From Chondrilla cf. caribensis (taxonomy: Eukaryota > Porifera > Demospongiae > Chondrillida > Chondrillidae), in assembly GCA_964020155.1 (NCBI GenBank), contig OZ026563.1, positions 2,477,940 through 2,541,939 of the forward strand: a stretch of DNA of 64,000 nt, given 5' to 3'. The notes under the pieces are model-generated. The model was not told the DNA's origin and did not search any database. It was given only the letters and a program-made list of their open reading frames with translations. Position numbers and translations under genes: made by a program. Below, one piece after another: positions 29,108-63,137 of the stretch. Numbering within the stretch: position 1 is the stretch's first letter; each line of letters begins with the position of its first letter.

Positions 29108-29403
29108 TTGTACATTGCAATAAATAGTAATTATTCTATTGTGTATAGAACATGACAGCATCAATGATATACTTAATAAATAATAACATTATCATAATTA
29201 AATAGGAATGATTTTATTTTCTTTAATAAAACTTGAAAGGGAATAGTAATTATATAATATTACTCTGACTTCACTTTGTTGATATAATACACAATCAATC
29301 ATACTTAATCATAATCACTACAATCTGAGTATATATTCAACGTACACTTAGTTAACAGAAGAAATGGTCTATTGTTACTCTAGAAATACCACACTACCTG
29401 TGA

Positions 29404-35334
<5,931 letters not shown>

Positions 35335-35647
35335 TTTATAATGCGTGACCACCTAGATGCAATAGCAAATTTTATCGTACGCGTTGGACGATGCTGCAAT
35401 GAGATAGCAGCATATAAGATGGCTGACTCTATATGTGTGGTAAATGTAATACGCGTATCTAATGATGACTTATTGTCGGTGTATAATATTATGTACTTAT
35501 CCTGCAATATTTCTCACTCCCTTGGGTTGATAGATGGCTGTATTATCGAGATTAAATATAATGTACTGTTAACCTGAGATAATCACACCATAATAATAAT
35601 AGAACTACGTACGTAGTACTATTATCTATGGTCACACGTCCAAGTAG

Positions 35648-35678
<31 letters not shown>

Positions 35679-35737
35679 CCATTTTTTTCTTCCTTTTTTT
35701 CTGTTATATCTATCTATTGATAATAATATAATAATAA

Positions 35738-35774
<37 letters not shown>

Positions 35775-36020
35775 TGTAATCTACGTAACTTCATTATGAT
35801 ATCAATATTATTATCATTATACTGAATATTATTATTATTATCATTATTATACACACATATTTACAATTGAATAAAATATACATAAATTATGCCTATATAC
35901 ACATATTTCACAATTAAATAAAATAAATATAATAATAATAATTACAATAATTATACATAAGACAACAAATATAAATAATAATAGCAATAATAATAATAAA
36001 AATAATGAGAATAAATATAA
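35335..36020. other. Fucosidase B upstream region and AT-rich DNA with (TA)n runs
   Basis: The first ~100 bp is the 5' flank of copy B, similar to that of copy C (GCGTGACCACC). Then come TA runs (35648-35675, 35743-35772) and ATAATAATA-type simple sequence. No gene. Confidence 0.6.
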
Positions 36021-36278
36021 TTAATCAAGGGGACAGTAGTCATGATCACTGTCTACCACGGGTAGGGTTCCTAGCACGGATGTGGCATTTCCATTCTGGA
36101 TTGCTACGGATATCCTCTGCATGAGGAATTCAAATGATTTTGGCTCCCCAGACACCATCTTGAGCCGCCTGGCAAGATCCCTCAAGAAAGGCTTGGAAAC
36201 AGGACCTATGGAGCCACATGTCTCTATGGTAACCAGCTGGAAGACGTAGATGCTGTCGAGATGGGCGTACTTCTTGAT
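36021..36278 (-). pseudogene. Non-LTR retrotransposon ORF 3' end, fragment 1
   Basis: Reading down from 36278: KYAHLDSIYVFQLVTIETCG, then FLRDLARRL, FLMQRISVAIQNGNA and TSVLGT, ending at a stop at 36021. The same C-terminal block recurs in the fragments ending at 37260, 37627 and 38883. Only the last ~85 codons are present. Confidence 0.7.
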
Positions 36279-36477
36279 TTATCATTTTTATTATTATTTA
36301 TCATTATTAATTTTATATAATGATCGATTGATTGATATAAATACTGTATGTTCATTTATTTTAATGATTGATTGAAATAAAAAATCAATGCAATAACTAT
36401 GATACTAAATACTCAATATAATAATAATAAAATTCCACCAAAAATAATAATGATAATAATAATATTAATAATTGTGA

Positions 36478-37260
36478 GTGTTCGAAATCACCAACATTAT
36501 TTTTCCTGAGGGAAGCCCCAGCTGGACCCATGCAGGCACCCTCCCTGTGAGGTTGGGAGGACTTGGTATCAGGAGTGCAGTGGAAGTGGCATCTTCTGCC
36601 TATCTGGCTTCAACTGCTGCCTCCGTTGATCTAGCGCACTGCATTGTGCCGCCACATCTTCTTGACATCCCACTTTCCAATCAAGATGACGCCAAGACCT
36701 TACGGTCCAGGGATCACAATCCCTTACCCCCTGAAGGAGTTGCCCAGCAACATCAGAAGTCCTGGGACAACATCAGAGATTCATCCATCACTGACGCTCT
36801 CCTGGAGACTGCACCCGATTCCAGAGCTCGTGCTCGTCTACTTGCATCTTCAGCCAGAGAGTCTGGAGTATGGCTGAATGCCCTACCAATTTCATCTCTG
36901 GGCTTGCACATGGACGATGATACAATTAGGGTAGCAGTTGGTCTACGTCTAGAGCCACCTTGTGCAGGCCCCACAGGTGCTATCACTGTGGTTTGCATGG
37001 AGGTTGATGCACTCACAACTCATGGACTGAGCTATAGATAGCTAGATTCATCCTACTCCTTCACATTAGTTGTGATTGAGTCCTCTGGAGTCTTTGGTCC
37101 ACTGACTTTGGATTTTCTGAGAGATCTTGGCAACAGCATCAAGCTGGCCACAGATGAGGAGAATTCTTTCATGCACCTCCTCCAGAGATTGTCTGTGGAA
37201 GTTCAAAGAGGCAATACAGAGGCTGTTTTGGGAACCACTACCCCTAGCTCCTCCACTTGA
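36478..37260 (+). pseudogene. Non-LTR retrotransposon ORF 3' end, fragment 2 (internally deleted)
   Basis: Contains LPVRLGGLGIRSAVEVA (post-RT region), WLNALPISSLGLHMDDD and IRVAVGLRLE, then a degenerate cysteine region and a stop at 37039. It resumes as VVIESSGVFG...LLQRLSVEVQRGNTEAVLG, stopping at 37258-37260. The RPDG/WDATC segment seen in the fragment at 38245-38883 is missing. Confidence 0.75.
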
Positions 37261-37626
37261 TTATTTTTGAATGTACCTATTATTTGCTTGCAAGCATGCA
37301 CATGCATGTGTGCTCCCTATTTTTTTATTATTATCATTATTATTTTTTGGGAGTACTTTTATTATTGAAATAAAATATATTATTATAATTCTGTACAATA
37401 AATAAAAGGTGAATACTATTTATGCTTGATAATTTTGTAGTATAATAATGTATTTGAGTACAAAAGTAATACATAGAGCAGTCATTATGAAATAAAAGAA
37501 GGTAACAATAATAATAATAATAATAATAATAATGGCCCATGTCATATATACACATATTTCGAATTAAATAAATATAATAAAATATTAATGCAAAAACTAT
37601 GATAATTGAATAATAATACATAAATT

Positions 37627-38230
37627 ACAGAGTGTGCTTGGTCACTGGAGCCGAGCATGGAGGCAGCATTTCCATGTTGGATGGCTACAGATATCCTCTG
37701 GAGTAGGTGTGTGCAAGACATGGGGTTCGAGATAAATACTATAAGCCGCTGACCGAGGTCCTGGAAGAAACAAGTTAGCCTCTTTTCCGAAGGCACCCAG
37801 AGTTTCGATGGCCAGAGGGATGAAGTGGTGGGGTGATTACAGGTGGGAGTACTCGGCATGCTACCAATTTTTCACGTGTTGGCTACAGCTCCTCTTCCCT
37901 AATTGCCAAGGGCTGGTGTGATGGAGTTAAGGTGACTGGACAAGTTGCATCCCACACTAGGACGTTACTCTTCTTCCATGGAATGATTGTAGCCCCATCT
38001 GGTCGCTTTCCATCTGACCTATATAAGCCAGAGGGTTCAAGTTTGTGTTGATAGAGCCTGATAAGAAGCACATACCTTAGAGTCCCAGGATTTCTGTAGA
38101 GTGGCTGAGGGGGCCACTGGTGGAGGTTCAGTATGGGCAGAGCTCCGGATGGTTGATGCGGACTTGGTGAGATGCAGAAGAACTTGGAGTGCATCCTGGT
38201 GGTAGAATGTGACAGACTAAATCTGAGCAT
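37627..38230 (-). pseudogene. Non-LTR retrotransposon ORF 3' end, fragment 3 (frameshifted)
   Basis: Minus strand. An upper part carries LEPSGLYRSDGKRPDG and VLVWDATCPVT. After a frame change, HLLQRISVAIQHGNAASMLG follows near 37650-37710. It opposes fragments 2 and 4, making an inverted arrangement. Confidence 0.7.
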
Positions 38231-38244
38231 CCCACAGCAGTATT

Positions 38245-38883
38245 ATTATCAACGATGCCATCCGAGTTGCCATCGGCCTCAGAGTGGGTGCCCCAATATG
38301 CTTACCCCACACCTGCAGCTCATGTGGCAAGCCAGCAGACAAATTTGGCCATCACGGCTTGAGTTGTCGGTCAAGTCAGGGGAGAATTCCCCGCCATCAA
38401 ATGCTGAATGACATCATTCACCGCTCACTGGCCTCATCCAACATCTCCAGCCGCCTAGAACCATCTGGCCTTTACAGAGCAGACGGAAAACGGCCTGATG
38501 GTGTCACCCTTATCCCTTGGGCTGATGGAAAATTCCTGGTGTGGGATGCCACATGCGTGGACACATTCTGTGACTCCCACATATCCATTTCTGCCAGGGA
38601 GGCCGGAGGTGCTGCAGCCCTTGCTGAGAGAGATAAGTCAAGAAAATACTCACATCTTGACAGGTCTTACCTGTTTCAACCAATTGCTGTGGAAACCTGC
38701 GGGTCAATGGGTCCAGATTCGTTGTGCTTCTTGCGTGATCTTGGCCGTAGATTGAAGTCCTCTACCGGAGAGCCACAGTCATTCACTTACATGTTACAGC
38801 GACTCTCCGTGGCAATCCAGTTGGGGAACACTTCATCTGTGCTGGGCACTTTGGAACAGCCAAATCTCCAATGTATCGATTGA
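38245..38883 (+). pseudogene. Non-LTR retrotransposon ORF 3' end, fragment 4 (open frame)
   Basis: Open through a CCHC-like knuckle (CSSCGKPADKFGHHGLSC), GKRPDGVTLIPWADGKFLVW, DATCVDTF, FQPIAVETCGSMGPDS and LQRLSVAIQLGNTSSVLG to the stop at 38883. A CCHC followed by RPD...D resembles the C-terminus of RLE-bearing (R2-like) non-LTR elements; that placement is an inference. The RT domain is absent. Confidence 0.75.
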
Positions 38884-39724
38884 ATTAATCAATTATTTAC
38901 CATTATTATTTAATCAATTATTTACCATTATTATTCATTAAAATAATAATATATGGTATATTGTTACCATTATTATTATCATTATTATTCTATCATTGTT
39001 TATCCAGTTAAGTACCTGTAATTTACACTCATCTACTTTCATTTATTATTATTATTATTATTATTAGCATTATTCTTATTATAATGATGATGATAGAAAT
39101 AATAATAAGAAAAAGAAAATGAACACTCATATATAACATTACGTACATGCAGTTAATAAATGAAGTCCTCACTATATTGCAATTGTTAATTGAATTCATT
39201 CATGAGATAACCCATTATATGCGGAGGTTGAATTTCCAACCTGTATTGCAACTGAATCTAATGATAGATGCTGTACGTAGCAAATACATAGATCAAATTA
39301 CTTGTTCATATAATACTGTATAATATGTATACACATAATATAGAGCCTATTATAATACTGGTACATAAGCTTGTATGACAAACATACATTATGTACATTA
39401 TAATAATACAGTACATCACATTTCATTAAATTGTACATAATAGTAATTATATATTGCATGTATTTATGTTATAATATTATAATCATAATTACATAATAAT
39501 GATATTATTGTAATGAACTTGAAAGAAAATAATGATTATTATGTAATTACTTCAACTTTATTTTGTTCATAGGATACACAATCTATTCTAATTAAAATGA
39601 CTACATTCTGAGTATATTCAGAATACACTTGGTTAACAGAAGAGATGATAATAATGATGATGATGATAGTGTATCCGGAGAGTCTAGGACTATTGCTACT
39701 CTAGAAATACCACACTACCTGTGG
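38884..39724. other. AT-rich spacer below fucosidase C
   Basis: ATT/ATA trinucleotide-rich DNA. From about 39420 it matches the 3' flanks of copies A and B, including CTGAGTATATTCAG near 39606, so the tandem duplication unit extends beyond the stop codon. Confidence 0.55.
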
Positions 39725-46944
<7,220 letters not shown>

Positions 46945-47683
46945 TTTATAATGCGTGACCACCAACTACTGTATAATGGATCGTTCGACGATGCTCACGT
47001 GATATTATACTATGGTAAGCTACACACTATTATAGATGGCTGACTTTGAATAGTACGTAGGCATTACCCCATTATACCCGAAGAGGAGGATGTGTATATA
47101 GACTGGATGAATTATTATAACAGTGGTAGCTAATTTATTCACTGTAGAGATGTTGTTTACTCTTCAGAGATAATTTTGTGCATTGAAACGTGTTCTTTGT
47201 AGGGAGGAAGCCTCTGTGGTGTCCTGTTTTAGAATAGAGTTTCCACTATTATTACCATAAATATTTATGTCCAGTATTGGTGGTAAACGATACCACACTC
47301 ACCCGGCCCTATATAGGCCTTCATGATACCTTGTATAAGACATTGTGGTGGTATTCATCTACCTAGCAGGTGATCACGTCCTTATCTATATATATTTTGT
47401 CTGTTAATTTTATCACAACGTCTACAACTAGAGAGTGTCAATACAATTTATAAATTTTATCATTGCAATGATGAGATTATTGCTACTGTAACAGTGCTAC
47501 CATTAGAAATTGTATCAGCTCTCTCCAGTTGTAGAGATTGTGGTGATGCAATTAATACATTGGTGTATACTCCAATTGATTATTACAGTTATCAAACTGA
47601 AATTAAATTGACGATTGCAATTATTTACACAGAATTAGACACATTGGCTAATTAATAACAATGTGCAAGTTCAAGCAGAAAGT
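46945..47683. other. Spacer between transporter gene and fucosidase C
   Basis: The first ~60 bp is the fucosidase C promoter side (GCGTGACCACC, GTTCGACGAT shared with other copies). The rest is AT-rich, including half of a CAGTGGAAAC-like terminus near 47200-47250. No gene seen. Confidence 0.5.
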
Positions 47684-50600
47684 TCACCATCTGGCTTGGA
47701 CAACGAATGCTTTTCGCAGGTTTTCCACATAGACCTGGTCACTGTCCTTGGAGTACTTCAGAAACCTGCTCCCATACACCCACAGGTACAAACCACCACT
47801 CAAAAGTAGCAGTAAAAACATAATAAAATAGGCCAAAATTGAATTAGGGACTTGGTGTTGCTCAGGATAACCACAGAAGTAGCACCAAGTTTGAGGCGAG
47901 TTGTAGTCAGCTTGGCTAAAGATGATGGCTGCAGCTACCAGATACCCTACACCACGGATGGTGAAGAGTAATCCTGTTAAAATCCCACGCATGTGTATTG
48001 GAGATTCCCCGCAAACATACTCGAAAGCTGAATCAGATTCAGAATATAAAATATAAAACTTGGATAACTTCACAAACACCTATGATAACATGGAGTAGAA
48101 ACTCGTTAAGACGAGCACCCTAAAACAAATTGCTACTCAATACAACAAATTTTGCCAATGAGCAATATTTGGTTTGGATTTGGTAAAATAACTAGTACAG
48201 TGAATATTTGTTAATCCGCCACAATTGGTTCAGGTGAAATTTTGGCAGATTAATGATACGAGTACGAATTACCCGCCCTGCGGGCGTATTCGTCCGTAAT
48301 GTGTCCTAAAAATGGTGCCTTTCAAGTACGGGGATAGTACGGTTTTGTTCGAATTCTAGAAGAAAGGCCTAAAACGAAATGCCAACCCCCTTAGTATACT
48401 TCACGGGTGCCGCTGAGAAGGATTGGGGAGTTTGACGCCGATCGCATGTGAACTAAAGGAGGAGTTTAAGAACAAACAAACAAACACACAAACAAACAGA
48501 GACCCCATAAATTATAGAAAGATGTCGGATTATACTGATCTTCTTTGGAGATGTCTCCTACCATTTGTAACGCAATTTGTACGTTCTGCGTCTTCGAGAA
48601 ATGGTCTGTGAGTATTTTTTGCGTTGTTGGATTCCTCTTTCTGCAATTGGAATTCTACTTCTTCTGCTTCATTATCAAGTCAATTTTAGAACACTTTGCT
48701 GCTGTTTTGCTCTACACTAAGACAACTTCTTAAAAATTGGCACAGATCATCTGTAACTGAAGTCCATACAAAAGTGCAATTGGTACATCGAAGAATGCTG
48801 GATGGCGGAATTGCAAGATGGTGGATTACTCGTATAGCGTAGCCATACATTGTCAAGCAAATTGGTTTCATAATAAAACGGCAGATAAAACAGTTTGGCG
48901 GATTAACAGGGGGCGGGTTAACGAATATTCACTGTAATACAAAATGATTTTTGTTCACACCTCATACGTACATACAAGGCTGCTTCAAATAGAATCTAGC
49001 TCGCATCACATCATATGAATAATGACTTTGCATGCCATGGACTTTAAGACTGAAATAAATCTACACCTGTACGACAAACAAGGATGTACAGTGCTATACA
49101 CACTCACCTCCAATAGTGATGAAACACAAGGACAATCCTAAGAATACAAACTGAGGTAGAAAAGCAAGTGCAGGAAAGGTAAATGGTCCGCAATACACAG
49201 CTTTTGGTCCATCCATAAACGGTTGAATGACATTACAGTGTTTGTCATAACTGTTCCACACTGCAGTGCTGTCACTGTATCGAGATATCTCAACTGCTGT
49301 AGCAATAGCAGAGCCAATCAGAGCAAACATCAGTCCGATACCAATCCTCACTATGATGCCGGGCGCATATGCTCCAAAACACGGGTACAGCACAAGATCT
49401 AGTAATGCCACCCCAACCAACACAACACTATAAGATGTTATGCTCAGGAGAGGAGTTGGGAGTACATAATGATAGTGTTTGCTGATGTTATGGCTGGTTG
49501 ATTGATCTACATACCACTCGACTTCTTCAACATTACTAAACCAACTTGGATACATCGACTTTTCGGTTTGGTACAAATATGTTGTATTCATCTGTGGAAA
49601 GGTAAAAAAATGAAAATGCTGTTTTTTTCCTGTATTCATAGTTACACTGGCTGGTACATATCTATTTAGGTACAACTATCACACCGAGTTCATCTGATGA
49701 TCCCAAGTAAACACAGACTAAATTCATCAAACCACAGTGTTAAGTGTAGTTGTTAAGTGTAGTCTACATCTACACAACCTTTCAAATAGATATTTTACAT
49801 GTTGCCTGACTAGAACATATACCAGGTTCAGGTAGGCGAGGATAGCTGCCAGGTCAATGATGCTACCGAGAGCTGTGAAATGACGCGTGAACGTGGAACC
49901 AAAAGTTACTGTACGTTAAAGGAACATTGTCAATAGAACTGAATTTGTGAACATGAAATTATAAATTACATCAGAGTTGCCTTTCTTCATTAATCACATC
50001 AATGTGATCAGGCCTGAAGGGTGTGGGTTAACTGGTTTCTGTATACAACTCCTAAAGCAATACAGTTTATAAGTACTCAGAATGGTGTTAAGGGATTTAT
50101 ACTATAATTTAGGCATTATGTCATCATGAAGGTGTGGACATTTCTAAGACTGTCCCCCTGATTGAAGCTCAGTAAAACCAGGACTAAGACTTGTATAATA
50201 TAATGAGCTTAGCTTATGTGGTGATACATCATGATTGCCATAGCAGCATCATGAAAATGACCTTAATCAAGAGGTTAGTTAACAATCTATATATGTCAAG
50301 CCTCTAGTCAAGCACGGAAAGGGCTAACACAAACCCTGGCCCTTCAACAGATCAAAGGCATCCCATGTCAATTGTTCATGCTCCTCTCTTGTGAGAATGA
50401 AACCGTAAGCAGCTAGGATCAACAACATGCACATGCACAGACCACATTTTGCTGCAGCAGTAACAATACACAGTCATGCACTGACTCACCAAAACAAAGA
50501 CAGCAAAGAATCCAAGCAATGGCAACAGCAGTAGTATGACATGGAGAAACTTCTTTACATCATCAACATACTCGGAATTGAATGGTCCTCTAAAATCAGT

Positions 50601-51467
50601 TTTGGCTCTGTCAAATTGTGATGTTGGTTGTCTCCATTCATTAATAGTGACCAGCAACATGCTTTCTGTTAGGACTTCTTGATTGCGTTGCTTCCATCTG
50701 CGGCGGCCATCTTTGATGAGAAAGACAATCACTTTCCAAAGCTGGAGTAGTGGGCTTCCATCATTGGGAGTTGTTGCATTACGCAGAGATGGATGGAAGA
50801 GTACCAATAACCCCAGCCACGACAGAAACGCGATTCCAGTCAAGACTGCAGGCAAAGGCAAGGTCGAAACGAGGTAGCTGCTGGCTAAAGCGAGAGTGTA
50901 GCCCAAAATTTTGAACCAATACGACCAGTGAAAGTACGAACTGATCTGTTCGCCTGTAGGCGGGGTTTCGTTTAATTTATCGATCCCCAGAAGGAGAAGG
51001 TTCGCCCATACAAATGACAGCCCAATGTACAGAGGAAGCTGAAAACACAGCAAGGCGATAAACCTTCCCTCCTTGTCGTAGAAGACGCGATCTTGTGGGT
51101 CTCTACTTGCAGTGGCTGTTAGAGGAATGGATATTATACACGTAATACAAATGAAGAAAAACATGATGTTCCAACCCAGGAATACCAGCCTCCATCTACC
51201 GAACTTCTGTCCAAGCCACGCGGTGGGGCCCGAGAAGAAGTACTGCACACTCCAAATTGCTATCGTGGCTCCGATAGTCTCTCTGGAGCTCGTGAAATCC
51301 GAAATATTGAAGAAACTGAGGGTTATATAGGAGCATGTCCCCTCAACTAGGCCAAGAATTGTAAAGAGAAAGAAAACGAGCAAGATAGGAAATCTCGGAA
51401 ATGAACGGTATATGTAAGCAACATGTATCCTTCGCTTAATCCATGACAATACGCCGTTCATGCTCAT
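47684..51467 (-). CDS. POT/PTR-family (SLC15-like) MFS transporter
   Basis: Four exons (high to low): about 50486-51467, 49823-49908, 49108-49591, 47684-48027, giving about 631 aa. Exon 1 encodes at least six hydrophobic segments (LLVFFLFTILGLVEG, FLGWNIMFFFICITCIISI, LPLLGFFAVFVL). Exon 2 reads TFGSTFTRHFTALGSIIDLA. Exon 3 has further membrane segments and an extracellular loop with Asn-Thr/Ser sites. Exon 4 carries CGESPIHMRGILTGLLFTIR, which fits the POT-family segment before the last helices. The family moves di/tripeptides or related solutes with protons; the substrate here is unknown. The exon 1 donor is uncertain: GTGAGT at 50489 gives the wrong phase, whereas a GTCAGT donor four bases further on (exon ending at 50486) restores the frame. 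Intron 3 contains a TA-flanked MITE. Confidence 0.72.
48198..48934. mobile_element. Tc1/mariner-like MITE in transporter intron 3
   Basis: Termini CAGTGAATATTTGTTAATCC and its near-complement (GGGTTAACGAATATTCACTG), each beside TA (48196-48197, 48935-48936). The TIR is about 23 bp with two mismatches. Non-coding interior. Confidence 0.75.
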
Positions 51468-52071
51468 CCTAGTAAAGCTACTCTCGTCTGTCTTTCACTA
51501 ACCTCACTTCCAGGGTTCGGAGAGGATAATGACACGACTCAACCAGTCCCACCAAGGACGCCAAATACCCCCCGGCCCGATATGGAGCGACTAAAGCATC
51601 TGATGTGACGTAATGGAGGCGAAGGGGATTTTACTGACATAATATACTGTTGGAATATAAGGTAAGGTGCCCTATAATTTCGAACAGTCCCTAATTCCGA
51701 ACACATCCTCTAGCTGATCAATGGTGACAGCTGTCGTCTTGACAAATCTTATCAGTAAACTTGAGGTGTAGTTCTCCCCGCAGGCTGTGATAGTTGATTC
51801 CTAAGGTTATCAAACAGTTCTCAAGATTAGGTGTTCGGAATTAGGGATTGTTCGAAATTAGGGCACCTTACCTTATATGGTAATACGGGTTTAATAACTT
51901 GGAATCGATGGCCCTGAGCACTACAGCACTTATACATTCGTTCATGTCTGTGATACATTCATGGACAGTTCATTCAATATTGAAAGACACGTGATCACAG
52001 CTGAAGACTAACAGTGTCTAAGGACACCTGTTGAAATTTCCCCAGACATTCTTAGCTACCCCCACATTAAT
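51468..52071. other. Spacer: transporter promoter side and METTL15 3' flank
   Basis: Contains the transporter 5' region (51468-51650) and a compact MITE. The remainder shows no gene. Confidence 0.5.
51656..51877. mobile_element. Foldback MITE, about 222 bp with about 48-bp TIRs
   Basis: 51656-51704 and 51831-51877 are near-perfect inverted repeats beginning TATAAGGTAAGGTGCCCTA, sharing TTTCGAACA and CCCTAATTCCGAACAC. Together the TIRs make up over 40% of the element. Confidence 0.8.
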
Positions 52072-56024
<3,953 letters not shown>

Positions 56025-56632
56025 TTAACTCTCCACTTTGCGCGACCTTCCACAGTCTCCCCAGTCTCAGTTCAAATTTCGATTGGGAATGAAACCTGAA
56101 ATAAAAGTGGGATACGCGGACTCAGATTGTCCTGGAGATCTCAGGATCTTGTCTCGTAAGGTTCGTATCTGAGTGTGTAATCATGTCATTTCCAACGAGA
56201 TTTACTACGTAATGCTGTTCATTTGTCCACTACTTGTTTTCCTTAATAAATTTGCACTCTCTTACATAATGTATTCGTGTGTGCTCGATAGTGAATATTT
56301 TGTGTACACGATCGATCCCTGTGTCACACTGTGACTGGTAACGGCGGAGCCCATGATCCCAGCCAAGCGTTTTCTTCATAATTAAGCAATGATGAATTTA
56401 TGAATGAGTGTATGTAACAACACTCAATTTCGTCCAACCACAGACGGTCCAACCTCCTCAAATAGGCAGAAGATGCCCCTTATCTGGCTAGCTGGATAGA
56501 ATAACCATTATATTTTAGAATTCAGGCGAACGTTATGCAGTAAATTTGTGAAGAAGTCCATTATTGATGTAGAGTTTTTGGTGTATTTGTTGTGTTTGTA
56601 CGTACGTACATGTGTATGTTCTGTCCTTCAGA
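56025..56632. promoter_or_regulatory. Divergent intergenic/promoter region between METTL15 and YLPM1
   Basis: Only 608 bp separate the two start codons. A likely YLPM1 5'-UTR exon ends at CTCGTAAG|GTTCGT near 56161, and the coding exon is preceded by an acceptor TTCCTTCAG-like sequence (CTGTCCTTCAG, 56621-56631). No TATA box is obvious. The shared promoter is an inference from geometry. Confidence 0.5.
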
Positions 56633-62418
<5,786 letters not shown>

Positions 62419-63137
62419 TACTGCACACACTCAATCATCATCCAACGATCTGTCTCACATGTACAGTACATATTTGTTGTTTACTTCACAACGATCATCT
62501 CGCACCATCATGCAGAAATTAATGTATGTACGTGTTTTTGATAATGATGTACTTACACAGCTAATATTGCATGTTATTGAAATTTGAACTGAAAATTTTA
62601 TTGATAATATTATAATTATTTTATGTATAATATTATGATAAAAATATGCACCATATGCACATTCATTATTATAGCTGCTATAGATGTATAATATCATGGA
62701 CTTTAGTGGATGTATGTATACTCATACATATGTATAATATAGCTATATAGGCCTATAGTCATAATTGGTATTAAATGTTTTATTTTACAAGTATTTTACT
62801 TCAGTATATAATGTATATCGTGTGTATTTATGTGTAATATAAGATATATGTGAAAAATATATATTGCGCTCATTTGAAATCTTGGAAGTTCAAAGGGTTA
62901 ATAAGGTGCGAAAACAATATAATACTATTATAATACCAAATACAATATACATATTCACCAATTACGTACATGCAGTAGTACGTACATTCAGTCAATACAG
63001 TATATAAAAATAATATGTCTGCAAACACACAAGTATACACAACATACATACAATTAGGTGTACGTACTTAGGTATGTACATACGTACATAGTGTATGTGA
63101 AATTAAAAATCCAATGTTGATACATTCACACACAATG
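62419..63137. other. Intergenic spacer between convergent genes
   Basis: AT-rich, lying between the YLPM1 stop and the stop of the minus-strand gene. Many TACGTA/GTACAT motifs, no ORF of interest and no RNA gene recognised. Confidence 0.5.

Larger units (their letters stand above)
28128..29403. other. Spacer between fucosidase B and A, with two insertions
   Basis: The promoter side of copy A (28128-28200) shares GTTCGACGAT with copy C and a variant with copy B. It then carries a short TIR element and a 350-bp insertion (listed separately), and finally duplicated 3'-flank sequence of copy B. Confidence 0.5.
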
